A stretch of 64,000 bases of DNA from Spirochaetales bacterium (GCA_016936555.1 JAFGXR010000023.1:1-64000); one strand, 5' to 3'. Positions 16,159-25,244 are shown, numbered from the stretch's first letter. Numbers and translations are program-made. Notes: generated from the sequence alone by a model not told the origin.

Positions 16159-18285
16159 TCAGTCCTTCATGGAGAGAGAAATTCGCCGTCTCTGCAGATC
16201 CACATCCAGAACGGTGACAGAGACTTTCTGCCCCACTTTTACAATATCATTGGGATCTTTCACAAAAGTATCGGACAGGCAGCTTATGTGTACAAGACCG
16301 TCCTGGTGTACGCCCACATCGACGAAAGCGCCGAATGCCGTCACATTCGTAACGATACCGGGGAGCCTCATGCCCGGAGAAAGATCTTCGGGAACGGAAA
16401 CGGTCTCATCGAAACTGAAGAGCTCGAAACTCTCACGGGGATCCCTTCCCGGCTGAGCCAGCTCTTTCATAATATCCTTAAGCGTCGGCAATCCGATATC
16501 GCCCGTGACATATTTATTCAGATCGATTCTCTTTCTCAGTTCCCCGTCCCGCATCAGATCGTCGATAGAGCATCCCTGATCCGCCGCCATCTGCTTCACG
16601 ACGCCGTAACTTTCGGGATGAACGGCGCTTCTGTCCAGAACATTTTTACCGTCGCTGATTTTCAGGAATCCGGCGGACTGCTCGAACACCTTCGGACCCA
16701 GACCTTTGACTTTCTTCAGATCCGCGCGGCTCTTGAAAGGACCGTTCTCATTTCTGTGAGCTACAATATTGGAGGCTATCCGGCTGTTGCATCCCGAAAC
16801 ATAGGAAAGAAGCTGCGGGCTGGCTGTATTCAGCTCGACTCCGACGGCGTTGACACAGCTGCTCACTGTATCGTCGAGAGCCGATTTCAACAATTTCTGG
16901 TCCACATCATGCTGATACTGCCCCACTCCGATCGATTTGGGATCGATTTTGACCAGTTCCGCCAGAGGGTCCATCAGCCGCCGCCCGATGGATACGGCGC
17001 CCCGGACCGTAATGTCGTAATCGGGAAATTCCTCCCTGGCGATTTGTGACGCCGAGTAAACCGAAGCGCCGCTTTCGTTGACCATGATCACGGGCACAGC
17101 TTTTCCGAAAGATATTTTCCGGCAGAAAGCTTCCGCTTCCCTCCCTCCTGTTCCGTTCCCGACGGCAATGGCTTCGAAACCGAATTTATCCTGTAATTTT
17201 TTCAGAATCCTCTCGGCTTCGGCTTCTTTATTATAGGGCGCCAGTGGATAGATCACCGTGTGTTCCAGAAGCTTGCCCTGGCGGTCCAGAACGACGATTT
17301 TGCTGCCCGTTCTCAAACCGGGGTCCACCGCCAGGAGAGATTTCTGTCCGAGAGGCGCCGCCAGAAGCAATTCCTTCAGGTTATCGGCAAAGACGGAAAC
17401 GGCCTTCTCATCGGCCTTCTGTTTCAGTTCCTGACGGACCTCGTTTTCCAGAGATGAGGAAAGCAGTCTCTTATAGGAGTCAACCAGGGCTTCTTCCACG
17501 ATCTCATTGGGGCTCTCGCTTCTGTGGAAAAAGCTCTTGCGGACGCGATCGAGCGAATCCTCTTCATCGGGAAGAAAGTGTGCGGTCAGCAATCCCTCAT
17601 TGACGCCCCGCAATACCGCGAGGATCCTGTGGGAGGGAGCCTTATTGATATTTTCCGTCCAGTCGAAATAATCGCTGTACTTGGCCGCCTCCTTCTCTTT
17701 TTTCTTTACGAGGCGGCTGGTAAACTGACTGTTTCTTCTGAAATGGATTCTCAGGTTTTCCCGGACTTCGCTGTTTTCATTTATCATTTCCGCAATGATA
17801 TCACCGGCCCCTTTCAAGGCTTCTTCCGCTGTTGACACACCTTTTTCAGGATCGATGAAAGCTTCGGAATCCTTTATCGATTTGTACCGGCCTTCCAGAA
17901 GCATTTTTGCCAGAGGTTCCAGACCCTTCTCCCTGGCTATGGAGGCCCGTGTCTTTCTCTTCGGCTTATAGGGAAGATAGATGTCTTCAAGGGCAGCCAT
18001 GGTCTGAGCTGCGGCAATGGCTTTACCGAGCTCTTCTGTATATAGTTCTGTTTCCTTAAGGGATTTGATTATGGCGGCGGCCCTTTTGTCCAGTTCTTTC
18101 AGCGAGGAGAGTCCGTCACGGATGGCGATGATCTGAACTTCATCGAGCCCCCCGGTCCTCTCTTTTCTGTAACGGGCGATGAAGGGGACGGTGGCGTCTT
18201 CTTCGAGAAGTTCTATAGTATTGGCTACCCCTTTCATGGGGAGATTCAATTTAGCTGATAGTAGTTTTCCGTAGTCTTTTTCCAT
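16159..18285 (-). CDS. tex: Tex transcription accessory protein, S1 RNA-binding
   Basis: A 708-residue cytoplasmic nucleic-acid binding protein of the Tex/YhgF family. Order of domains: Tex N-terminal helical region (PFIARYRKERTGGLDEVQI near 35-53), YqgF-like RNase H fold (SLLAVDPGLRTGSKIVVLD), helix-hairpin-helix (DLKKVKGLGPKVFEQSAGFL), and a C-terminal S1 domain (GIVTNVTAFGAFVDVG). It acts on transcription or RNA turnover. The ATG at 18285 gives the standard N-terminus; a longer ORF to 18609 overlaps the GNAT gene. There is no SD; a TATACT box ends 7 nt before the ATG, so an internal leaderless promoter is likely. Confidence 0.92.
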   Translation of the reverse strand: MEKDYGKLLSAKLNLPMKGVANTIELLEEDATVPFIARYRKERTGGLDEVQIIAIRDGLSSLKELDKRAAAIIKSLKETELYTEELGKAIAAAQTMAALEDIYLPYKPKRKTRASIAREKGLEPLAKMLLEGRYKSIKDSEAFIDPEKGVSTAEEALKGAGDIIAEMINENSEVRENLRIHFRRNSQFTSRLVKKKEKEAAKYSDYFDWTENINKAPSHRILAVLRGVNEGLLTAHFLPDEEDSLDRVRKSFFHRSESPNEIVEEALVDSYKRLLSSSLENEVRQELKQKADEKAVSVFADNLKELLLAAPLGQKSLLAVDPGLRTGSKIVVLDRQGKLLEHTVIYPLAPYNKEAEAERILKKLQDKFGFEAIAVGNGTGGREAEAFCRKISFGKAVPVIMVNESGASVYSASQIAREEFPDYDITVRGAVSIGRRLMDPLAELVKIDPKSIGVGQYQHDVDQKLLKSALDDTVSSCVNAVGVELNTASPQLLSYVSGCNSRIASNIVAHRNENGPFKSRADLKKVKGLGPKVFEQSAGFLKISDGKNVLDRSAVHPESYGVVKQMAADQGCSIDDLMRDGELRKRIDLNKYVTGDIGLPTLKDIMKELAQPGRDPRESFELFSFDETVSVPEDLSPGMRLPGIVTNVTAFGAFVDVGVHQDGLVHISCLSDTFVKDPNDIVKVGQKVSVTVLDVDLQRRRISLSMKD

Positions 18286-18292
18286 GTGAAAC

Positions 18293-18321
18293 AGTATACA
18301 GCCGTTAAGGTTTAAGGTCAT
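18293..18321 (-). promoter_or_regulatory. Internal promoter of tex, leaderless type
   Basis: Minus-strand TATACT (18293-18298) and ATGACC (18316-18321) at 17 bp. The -10 ends 7 nt before the tex ATG, which has no SD. It lies in the 64-bp gap after the GNAT gene. Confidence 0.45.
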
Positions 18322-18349
18322 CCGGAAAAAAGGAATATTTTCTCTGCAG

Positions 18350-18991
18350 TCAGCTTTCGTCAATAAGGGTAGAGGCAATTTCAAATTCTTTCTGGCTCGG
18401 CTGCACCCTTTTCTCTTTGAAAGGGAAAGCCCTGTCGTATTCTTCTGTTTCCTCCGGGCTGACTTCGAATGCCTCGGAGAATAGGACAAACCCATTAATC
18501 CCGTCCAGAGCCCCATCATATAATGGCAGAGCCTGGAGCCCCGCATAGTACTTCCCGTCGGGCATGGAGATTCCGTATCTTTTTCCGCCTTTAAAACCAT
18601 AAGGCTCATAGTGGTAGGGATATCCCATGATTATAATGGCTCTGTGTCCCTGCTTGCGCGCCTCTTCAATGGAATGGGTGATAAGCTTTCTTCCCAGCCC
18701 CTGTCGGTGATAATCGGGATGAATGCTTACGGGACCGAATGTGACGGTCGGGATCTCCAGTCGGTCTGCACAAATGATTTTTGAACGGCTGTAAAAAATG
18801 CTGCCCAGGATTTTTCCATCGCCTTCCATGACAAAAGTCAGTTCCGGCAAGAAATCACGGCTCTGCCTCAGTTTCCCGATACAGACGTGTTCGTCGCAAC
18901 CGGGGAAGTAGAGATTCCAGAAAGCATCCCTTGTCACTTCCTCGACGATTCTGTAGTCATCGGGTCTTTCATGGCGTATTTGCGTCTTCAT
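18350..18991 (-). CDS. GNAT family N-acetyltransferase
   Basis: A 213-residue acyltransferase-like protein. The acetyl-CoA motif A is clear (VSIHPDYHRQGLGRKLITHSIEEA, near 92-115, with Q/R-x-x-G-x-G/A), followed by GHRAIIIMGYPYHYEPYGFKGG, typical of the YhbS-type subgroup. The substrate is unknown. Its ATG overlaps the stop of the upstream gene by 4 nt (ATGA), so it is translationally coupled to the ATPase/cNMP protein. Confidence 0.85.
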   Translation of the reverse strand: MKTQIRHERPDDYRIVEEVTRDAFWNLYFPGCDEHVCIGKLRQSRDFLPELTFVMEGDGKILGSIFYSRSKIICADRLEIPTVTFGPVSIHPDYHRQGLGRKLITHSIEEARKQGHRAIIIMGYPYHYEPYGFKGGKRYGISMPDGKYYAGLQALPLYDGALDGINGFVLFSEAFEVSPEETEEYDRAFPFKEKRVQPSQKEFEIASTLIDES

Positions 18992-20268
18992 GTCCGTGTC
19001 TTGCTCTCGTGAAGCGATACGAGTCTCGTCGCCAGAATCCTGGAGAGGAGGATTCCGTAATAGGGCTTCTTTTTCATGGCGTTAATGAACTCTTCCTTGG
19101 TAATTTTCAGCAGCTCTCCCGATTTAACCACCTTGACAGTGGCTGAACGCCTGTTGTTCAGCAGAAAGGACATCTCCCCGAGAAAAAGATCGGCCGGTGT
19201 CAATGTGGAAACGGCCACGTCGTTGGCTATGATCTCGTAAATGCCGGACACTATATAGTAAAGGTAATTCGATTCATCGCCCTGGGTGAAAACCGTATCG
19301 CCTTCCCGGAATTTAACCTCATCTCTTTCGGAGAAAAAAGTCGGGAATTCATTGCTCTTGTGCACGATATGTTCCAGGTGAAAGGTCACTTCATTTCCTT
19401 TATCGTTGTAGACCAGATCTTTCAGATAATGCCTGGCCATGATAATCCCTCTGCCGTGTTGCTCCTCCAGTCCCGCCTCACCTATGGTTGACTGATAATG
19501 GCGCCAGTCAAAGCCCTGTCCCTCATCCTTTATAGTGAATGATGAGCCGTCAGGTGTAATCCGGTAATGAACGATGACTTTCCTGTTTCCGATATCCGGA
19601 TCCTGATTTTTTACATTGATAAGATCGAAAATATTTCCGTCTTTTTCCAGATATCGCGATTTTTCATTGAAGGTGATAGAGCAGTTTCCATGTTCGATCG
19701 CATTCATGAAAAGTTCCATGATGGCAATGTAAAACCCCTCTTTTCCTTCCCCATCAACCAGACCGGAATTATAGAGGAAATTGGCGATAAGATTGGAATA
19801 GGTAATGAGATCGAAGGGGTCGTTGTTAAGAACGAAATGTCCGGAAATGGAAGAGCTGAGGAGAGAATGTATTTCCCTCTGAAAGAGGACCCACCGGTTC
19901 TGTCCGATTATCCGGAAAACCCGGGGGAGATTGAACTCCAGCCTGGAAAAAGATATAAGGGTTACAATATTGATTCCCTTCAGGCCGGAGATGATCTCCC
20001 GCTCATCGCCGGCGTTGTAAAGAATTATCGTACCTCCGAAGTGAAGCCAGGGATCTTTCCGGATGGATCTCAGAGCCTTGGCCGATTCTGTTTCGGGGTC
20101 GTCAATGCATATAATATTGATAGAAGGCAGTTCGTAATTGAGAAACTGAACGAATTTACTGCAGTCATCGAAAAAATTGCATTTGAAATCATCAAGCCAG
20201 GTGCGGCAGTTCTCTTCAATGAGAAAATTGATTCTTTCATTGCTGCTCAGAATAGCGATATTTCCCAT
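18988..20268 (-). CDS. Receiver-like / anti-sigma-type HATPase / cyclic-nucleotide-binding domain protein
   Basis: A 426-residue cytoplasmic signalling protein. Residues 1-120 resemble a response-regulator fold without clear phospho-acceptor residues. Residues about 150-305 are an RsbW/SpoIIAB-type GHKL ATPase: N box ELFMNAIEHGN, then KDEGQGFDW and HGRGIIMARHYL. Residues about 315-415 form a Crp-type cNMP domain (FREGDTVFTQGDESNYLYYI, then GEMSFLLNNRRSAT). No HisKA dimer domain is present, so it is more like an anti-sigma switch kinase than a sensor kinase. It heads the run GNAT-tex-yhhQ-membrane protein-tetR. Partner and target are not visible. Confidence 0.8.
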   Translation of the reverse strand: MGNIAILSSNERINFLIEENCRTWLDDFKCNFFDDCSKFVQFLNYELPSINIICIDDPETESAKALRSIRKDPWLHFGGTIILYNAGDEREIISGLKGINIVTLISFSRLEFNLPRVFRIIGQNRWVLFQREIHSLLSSSISGHFVLNNDPFDLITYSNLIANFLYNSGLVDGEGKEGFYIAIMELFMNAIEHGNCSITFNEKSRYLEKDGNIFDLINVKNQDPDIGNRKVIVHYRITPDGSSFTIKDEGQGFDWRHYQSTIGEAGLEEQHGRGIIMARHYLKDLVYNDKGNEVTFHLEHIVHKSNEFPTFFSERDEVKFREGDTVFTQGDESNYLYYIVSGIYEIIANDVAVSTLTPADLFLGEMSFLLNNRRSATVKVVKSGELLKITKEEFINAMKKKPYYGILLSRILATRLVSLHESKTRT

Positions 20269-20303
20269 ACAGATATTTTAATCCAAAGGAGAATGAATCG
20301 CTA

Positions 20304-20330
20304 ATAAAAAAAGCCCGGGGAACCCCGGGC
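20304..20330 (-). terminator. Rho-independent terminator of the nucleoside transporter operon
   Basis: The stem GCCCGGGG (20313-20320) pairs with CCCCGGGC (20323-20330) around 2 nt and is followed on the minus strand by seven T. It lies just after the stop of the last permease gene. Confidence 0.85.
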
Positions 20331-20350
20331 CTGATTACATTCTTTTCAGT

Positions 20351-21298
20351 TTACCTCTTACCGTGTTCAAAAGGTTCTCCCGCAGCTTTCGGAGCCTGCG
20401 AAGATTTCGAGAAAATGATCAGCGCAATGAGCGTGACCACATAAGGGAAGACTTTCAGAATAATTCCCGGAATGACCTTGAACGCCGGTACGACCTGCGA
20501 AACATTGGCCAGAGTGCTGGCGAATCCGAAAAAGAAAGTGGCTCCCAGTATCCCGAGGGGTTTCCACTGACCGAAAATCAGAGACGCGAGAGCCAGGAAG
20601 CCGAGACCGGCTACCGAACCGTTGAACTCACCCGAATAGGTCACTAATATAACGGCTCCGCCGAGTCCTGCGAAAGCACCGGAAAACATGACACCCATAT
20701 AACGGATGAAATAAACATTGACACCGGCTGCGTCCGCCGCGTGGGGATGCTCCCCGCAGGCTCTCAGTCTCAAACCGAAGGCGGTTTTGTATATGAGAAA
20801 CCACGAGCCGAGAAGAATGAGGAGAACAAGCCAGGTCGATGCATAGGTCTGGGTGAAAAAGAGCTTTCCGACCAGGGGAATCTTTGACAGCAGCGGAATA
20901 TTAAAACGGGTCAGACCGCTTGTAATATGTATGTTTCCGCTTCCCGTAATGGTTCTGGCGATAAAAACCGTCAGGGCTCCAGCGATCATGTTTATCGCTG
21001 TTCCGCTGATAACCTGATTGGCATTCAGATTGATACTGGCAAAAGCATGGAGAAGCGAGAACATTGCCCCGATAACCATAGCCGCTAAAAGACCGATCCA
21101 GATAGCACCTTCAGGCATGATGGGCTGAAGAATGGAAATGACATAAGCACTTGTAAAAGAACCGACTACCATCAATCCTTCCAGACCGATATTGACAACA
21201 CCGCTCCGCTCGCTGAAAAGTCCTCCGAGAGAAGTGATTAGGAGCGGAATGGTAAAAGCTATGGCATACGGAAATATCTTGGATATGATTTCCCACAT
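20351..21298 (-). CDS. Nucleoside ABC transporter permease 2 (NupQ/YufQ-like)
   Basis: A 315-residue permease of the branched-chain/ribose-type (BPD_transp_2) family, about 8-9 helices. Family hallmarks: GLFSERSGVVNIGLEGLMVVG near residues 26-46, and GLRLRACGEHPHAADAAGVNV near 173-193, the ATPase-contacting loop. The same family includes the Bacillus NupQ and Treponema purine-nucleoside systems. It is the last gene of a transporter operon, 2 bp after permease 1, and ends at a strong terminator. Specificity is inferred from the binding protein. Confidence 0.9.
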   Translation of the reverse strand: MWEIISKIFPYAIAFTIPLLITSLGGLFSERSGVVNIGLEGLMVVGSFTSAYVISILQPIMPEGAIWIGLLAAMVIGAMFSLLHAFASINLNANQVISGTAINMIAGALTVFIARTITGSGNIHITSGLTRFNIPLLSKIPLVGKLFFTQTYASTWLVLLILLGSWFLIYKTAFGLRLRACGEHPHAADAAGVNVYFIRYMGVMFSGAFAGLGGAVILVTYSGEFNGSVAGLGFLALASLIFGQWKPLGILGATFFFGFASTLANVSQVVPAFKVIPGIILKVFPYVVTLIALIIFSKSSQAPKAAGEPFEHGKR

Positions 21299-21300
21299 AA

Positions 21301-22356
21301 TTATTTACCTCCCTTGATTTTCTTCCTGATCGAGTCGATTGCTCTCTCAATCAGAACGCTTGTTGCGGCGAAATAGATGATTGTCGCAATAATCGTATCG
21401 CCGATTTCAGGCGGAATAGAGGTCATGGCATTCATAAAACCTTTTCCGGAATGGAGGATGCCGAAGAAAATGGCGCTGACCAGAACTCCGTAGGGAGAGT
21501 TGGCGCCGAGAAGAGCCACGGCTATGCCGTCAAAACCGTATGAAGGAAGAACCCCGATTTTCATGGTGTTGGCGTAACCGATATAGAAAGTAGCTCCGGC
21601 CAGACCGGCGAGAGCCCCTGCGATTACCATGGAAAGAACGATATTCCGGTTTACCTTCATACCCGCATATTCTGCGGAGAAACGGTTGTATCCAGCCGCT
21701 TTCAGCTCGAATCCAAGAACCGTGCGGTTCAGAATAACAGCGATGGCGATAACAGCAATGAGAGCCAGAAAGAGGCCGAGATTTATCGACGAATCATTAA
21801 ACAGATCTGTCAGCCACGGAGATCTGAGCGAAGCAGCTTTGGAAATCGCTCGTGACTCTGTATCATATGCTCCTTTAAAGAAAGCGGGAACCGTGTAGTA
21901 AATGGTCCAGTAGGCTATCCAGTTCATCATAATTGTCGAAACAACCTCGTGGACATTGAACCTGGCCTTGAGAAGACCCGGCACGAGAGCCCATAATCCG
22001 CCTCCGATAAACGCAGCGAGAACAGCAACGATCAATACAATGGCCCGGGGTGCATCGAGAGAAAGCCCGACAGCTGTCGCACAGAGGCCTCCGAAAAGCA
22101 TCTGCCCTGAAGCGCCGATATTGAACAGTCCTGTTCTGAAAGCAAAAGCAACGGAAAGACCTGTTAAAATCAATGTCGTTGCCGTAGAAAGAGTATCGCC
22201 TATCCTTCCGATATTCATCAGTCCGCCGCGGAACAGGTATGTAAAACCGAGAAAAGGATTATTACCTGTGAAAGCCATGAGAATGGCTCCTGCGACAAGA
22301 CCGAGAAATACGGAAATCAATCCGATTAAAACTTGTTTATTCATTTGAATTTTCAA
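21301..22356 (-). CDS. Nucleoside ABC transporter permease 1 (NupP/YufP-like)
   Basis: A 351-residue inner-membrane permease with about 9-10 helices. Motifs: VAFAFRTGLFNIGASGQMLFGG near 69-90, FNVHEVVSTIMMNWIAYW near 133-150, and the EAA-like loop ELKAAGYNRFSAEYAGMKV. The likely start is TTG at 22356: GGAG lies 7 nt upstream and the stop of the ATPase gene overlaps it (TTGA). The next ATG, at 22344, has no SD. It pairs with the 20351-21298 permease as a heterodimer. Confidence 0.88.
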   Translation of the reverse strand: MKIQMNKQVLIGLISVFLGLVAGAILMAFTGNNPFLGFTYLFRGGLMNIGRIGDTLSTATTLILTGLSVAFAFRTGLFNIGASGQMLFGGLCATAVGLSLDAPRAIVLIVAVLAAFIGGGLWALVPGLLKARFNVHEVVSTIMMNWIAYWTIYYTVPAFFKGAYDTESRAISKAASLRSPWLTDLFNDSSINLGLFLALIAVIAIAVILNRTVLGFELKAAGYNRFSAEYAGMKVNRNIVLSMVIAGALAGLAGATFYIGYANTMKIGVLPSYGFDGIAVALLGANSPYGVLVSAIFFGILHSGKGFMNAMTSIPPEIGDTIIATIIYFAATSVLIERAIDSIRKKIKGGK

Positions 22357-23876
22357 GGAGTGTCTCCTTTACCGATACCGGCCATCATCAGACCGACTTC
22401 ATTTTCATTCGTTTCAGAAGCCTTGACCATGCCGACAAGCTCTCCATGGTTTATAATGGCTATGCGGTCGGAGAGATCGAGAACTTCATCGAGTTCGAGG
22501 GAAACGAGAAGAACCGCTTTCCCACTGTCCCTCTGCTCAACCAGCCTTTTGTGGATATATTCGATCGATCCGACATCGAGACCTCTTGTGGGCTGTACGG
22601 CTATGAGGAGATTGGGATTGTGGTCCACTTCTCTTCCGACAATCGCTTTCTGCTGATTTCCCCCGGACATGGATCTGGTGATGGATAGTGGACCTTCACC
22701 AGACCGGACATCGAAATCCTTGATAATCTTGTCGGCGTGTTTTCGAATCGCGTCAAAATTGAGGAATCCACTCTTTGAGTATGGCGCTTTATTATAAACT
22801 TCCAGAACCATATTCTCTTCAAGCGAATAATCGAGGACAAGACCGTGCTTGTGTCTGTCTTCGGGAATATGCGCCATCCCCGATTCAATTCTGTCCCGGA
22901 TTGAACTGGCTGTGATATCGATGTTATCAAGCTTTATCGTTCCCGATTCGATTTTTTTCAGACCCGTCAGGGCTTCAACCAGTTCGGTCTGGCCATTTCC
23001 ATCAACCCCAGCCAATCCGACGATTTCGCCGGCTCTGACCTGAAGGGAGAATTCTTTCAGCCCCATAACGCCATGATTTCCCATAACGGAAAGATTGTCG
23101 ATATCGAGAACCAGTTCTCCCGGTTCCTGATCCTTCTTGTCTACTGTAAAGGAGACAACCCGGCCGACCATCATTTCAGCCATTTTGGCTTCAGAGGTAT
23201 CGGCCACATCTACCGTCCCGATCACTTTACCCCTCCGGATAACCGTACAGCGGTCGGCGGCGGCTTTAATCTCTTTCAGCTTATGTGTAATGAGAAGAAT
23301 GGACTTGCCCTCTTCCGTCAGGTTTTTCATAATCTTCATCAGCTCCAGGATTTCCTGGGGCGTGAGAACCGCTGTCGGCTCATCAAAAATAAGCACATCG
23401 GCATTGCGGTAAAGCATTTTGAGGATTTCGACTCTCTGCTGCATACCGACTGAAACATCTTCAATCAGCGCGTCGGGGTTGACATCGAGTTTGTATTTTT
23501 CCGAAAGCTCCTTGATTCTTTTGGAAGCGGCTTTCAGATTGAGAGTCAGGCCCTGCCTCGGTTCGAGACCGAGAATGATATTTTCCGTTACGGTGAAGTT
23601 GTGAACGAGCTTGAAGTGCTGGTGGACCATACCGATCCCCAGATCGTTGGCCATATTCGGGTTATTGATTGAAACTTCATTCCCATTAATCCTGATCTGT
23701 CCCCTATCGGGTTTGTACAGACCGAAAAGGATACTCATAAGAGTAGATTTCCCCGCTCCGTTCTCTCCCAGGAGCGCGTGGATTTCCCCTTTTTTAAGAT
23801 TGATTGAAATATCGTCATTGGCGACAATTCCGGGGAACTCTTTCCGGATATTATTCATCTCTACAACATATTCCAC
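22353..23876 (-). CDS. Nucleoside ABC transporter ATPase (NupO/YufO-like, two NBDs)
   Basis: A 507-residue ATPase with two ABC domains. The first has Walker A GENGAGKST, signature DVSVGMQQRVEIL and Walker B VLIFDEPTAVLTP. The second is degenerate in Walker A (GVDGNGQTELVE, no Lys), has signature SMSGGNQQKAIVGRE, and reads LLIAVQPTRGLDVG at Walker B. That asymmetry is normal for ribose/nucleoside-type importers. The start is GTG at 23876, placed 6 nt after AAAGGAGG; a TTG two codons upstream abuts the SD and is unlikely. It follows the binding-protein gene after a hairpin and couples into permease 1. Confidence 0.92.
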   Translation of the reverse strand: MEYVVEMNNIRKEFPGIVANDDISINLKKGEIHALLGENGAGKSTLMSILFGLYKPDRGQIRINGNEVSINNPNMANDLGIGMVHQHFKLVHNFTVTENIILGLEPRQGLTLNLKAASKRIKELSEKYKLDVNPDALIEDVSVGMQQRVEILKMLYRNADVLIFDEPTAVLTPQEILELMKIMKNLTEEGKSILLITHKLKEIKAAADRCTVIRRGKVIGTVDVADTSEAKMAEMMVGRVVSFTVDKKDQEPGELVLDIDNLSVMGNHGVMGLKEFSLQVRAGEIVGLAGVDGNGQTELVEALTGLKKIESGTIKLDNIDITASSIRDRIESGMAHIPEDRHKHGLVLDYSLEENMVLEVYNKAPYSKSGFLNFDAIRKHADKIIKDFDVRSGEGPLSITRSMSGGNQQKAIVGREVDHNPNLLIAVQPTRGLDVGSIEYIHKRLVEQRDSGKAVLLVSLELDEVLDLSDRIAIINHGELVGMVKASETNENEVGLMMAGIGKGDTP

Positions 23877-23961
23877 GATCAACCTCCTTTATTAGAATTT
23901 GTATTTGTCTTTTTTAAATATGAGACATAAATCTCTATTGAGCAAAATATTAATGCTCTGA

Positions 23962-24009
23962 CCTGAAAAATTTTCAGGCATAAAAAAGGGGTGTTCCCAC
24001 CCCTTTTTT
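23962..24009 (-). terminator. Intra-operon terminator/attenuator after the binding-protein gene
   Basis: Two hairpins: CCTGAAAA (23962-23969) with TTTTCAGG (23971-23978), and a strong one, GGGGTG (23988-23993) with CACCCC (23998-24003), flanked by A6 and T6 so it works on both strands. Between a binding-protein gene and its ATPase this normally makes the binding protein mRNA more abundant than the downstream genes. Confidence 0.75.
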
Positions 24010-24027
24010 ATGTTTGAAACGATTTGA

Positions 24028-25110
24028 CTACTTGATCAGGTTCCCCTGCTCTGCAGATACGACAACTGAACCATCCTGAAGTTTTGCGAATACTTTCGCA
24101 ACTTCGGACTCGACAGCCGAGTCGAGGTTGGGGTTCTCGGCAGGAATACCGACACCGTTGTTTTTCGCATCGAAAGTCAGAGTTTCACCACCGGGGAAAG
24201 TACCGTCGAGAACAGCTTTAACCATGTCATAAGCTGCTACGTCGATTCTCTTCATAGCGGAAGTGATGACAACTGATTTATCTCCTTCGTAAACACCGTC
24301 GGGGTACTGGTTGACATCGACACCGATGACCCATACTTTTTCTCCGGTTTTGACTCTGGATTTCGCTTCGTTGATAACACCGACACCTACACCACCGGCG
24401 GCAGCGAAGATAGCATCAACACCTTTATCATACATCTGGGCAGCGAGCTGCTGACCGGCGGCAACATCTGTAAATGTTCCCTGGTAGATGATGTTCTCGG
24501 CGTTGAGTTTGATTTTCGTACCATTGTTTTTATTGGCGTATGCAACACCCTGCTGGAATCCCCAGTTGAATTTCTGAACGGCGGGAATTTCCATACCACC
24601 GATGAATCCCATTTCACCTTCTTTGATCTGAAGAGCCGCAGCGTATCCGGCGAGGAAACCTGACTCATGCTCTGCGAAGAAGATGGATACAACGTTTTTC
24701 TCAGCTCTGAATTCGCTGTAGTCGGCGCTATGGGGAGTTCCGTCGAGGATTACGAAGTTTGCACCGGGCCATTTGTCCTGAGCGGCAAAAATAGCGGCTT
24801 CAAACTTGAATCCGGGAGTTACGATTGTCGTGAATCCTGCATCGTAAAGGTTTCCGATCTCTTTGAGATAGTCAGCCTCTGTTTCTCCGACAGGTTTCAG
24901 GTATTTTGTAGTTACGCCGAAATCTTTTTCAGCTTCCAGAATACCTTCCCATGTTCCCTGGTTGAAGGATTTGTCATCGATTGTTCCTGAGTCTGTAACC
25001 ATTCCGACCTTGAGGGCTGGTGTAGCTCCGGAGTCTCCCTGCTGGCCATTTGCAAAAGCAAAATTGGCAACAAGCATCATAGCGAGTAAAGCAACAATAA
25101 CTTTTTTCAT
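24028..25110 (-). CDS. BMP-family nucleoside-binding protein (PnrA/TmpC-like)
   Basis: A 360-residue periplasmic binding protein. The signal peptide is short (about 1-20, LVANFAFANGQQ) and, unlike typical PnrA/TmpC/BmpA proteins, has no lipobox Cys; it looks like a signal peptidase I substrate. The BMP fold is clear: VGMVTDSGTIDDKSFNQGTWEG near 35-56 (ligand Asp/Phe), the hinge FFAEHESGFLAGYAAALQ, GFIGGMEIPAVQKFNWGF, and IFAAAGGVGVGVINEAK near 236-252. The family binds purine nucleosides. It is the first gene of the ABC operon, with AGGAGC before the ATG. Deaminase and phosphopentomutase nearby support a nucleoside role. Confidence 0.9.
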   Translation of the reverse strand: MKKVIVALLAMMLVANFAFANGQQGDSGATPALKVGMVTDSGTIDDKSFNQGTWEGILEAEKDFGVTTKYLKPVGETEADYLKEIGNLYDAGFTTIVTPGFKFEAAIFAAQDKWPGANFVILDGTPHSADYSEFRAEKNVVSIFFAEHESGFLAGYAAALQIKEGEMGFIGGMEIPAVQKFNWGFQQGVAYANKNNGTKIKLNAENIIYQGTFTDVAAGQQLAAQMYDKGVDAIFAAAGGVGVGVINEAKSRVKTGEKVWVIGVDVNQYPDGVYEGDKSVVITSAMKRIDVAAYDMVKAVLDGTFPGGETLTFDAKNNGVGIPAENPNLDSAVESEVAKVFAKLQDGSVVVSAEQGNLIK

Positions 25111-25137
25111 TTTAGCTCCTAATTCCTTTTTTCTAAT

Positions 25138-25179
25138 TTGACAACTTTAAATGTAGACCTAGTATTTCAGGGTTGTCAA
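25138..25179 (-). promoter_or_regulatory. Promoter with inverted repeat before the binding-protein gene
   Basis: A consensus TTGACA (minus strand, 25174-25179) and TACATT (25150-25155) with an 18-bp spacer. The -35 is one arm of an 8-bp perfect inverted repeat: TTGACAAC (25138-25145) and GTTGTCAA (25172-25179). The arms bracket the promoter core, a layout suited to repression, perhaps by a nucleoside-responsive regulator. No such regulator is encoded nearby. Confidence 0.5.
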
Positions 25180-25201
25180 GCAAAAAAACAGATTGTCAGA
25201 C

Positions 25202-25240
25202 GATAAGACAATAGGATTACCCCCGACAACCTGTCTTATC
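25202..25240 (-). terminator. Inverted repeat, possible terminator of deoB
   Basis: GATAAGACA (25202-25210) pairs perfectly with TGTCTTATC (25232-25240), starting 5 nt after the deoB stop. The minus strand reaches a T7 run about 11 nt further on. The 21-nt loop and spaced T run make termination uncertain. Confidence 0.4.
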
Positions 25241-25244
25241 CCTT

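Noticed and set aside
18286-18609. Longer N-terminus for Tex
   Set aside because: The extra 108 codons overlap the GNAT gene and do not resemble Tex. The ATG at 18285 gives the family start.
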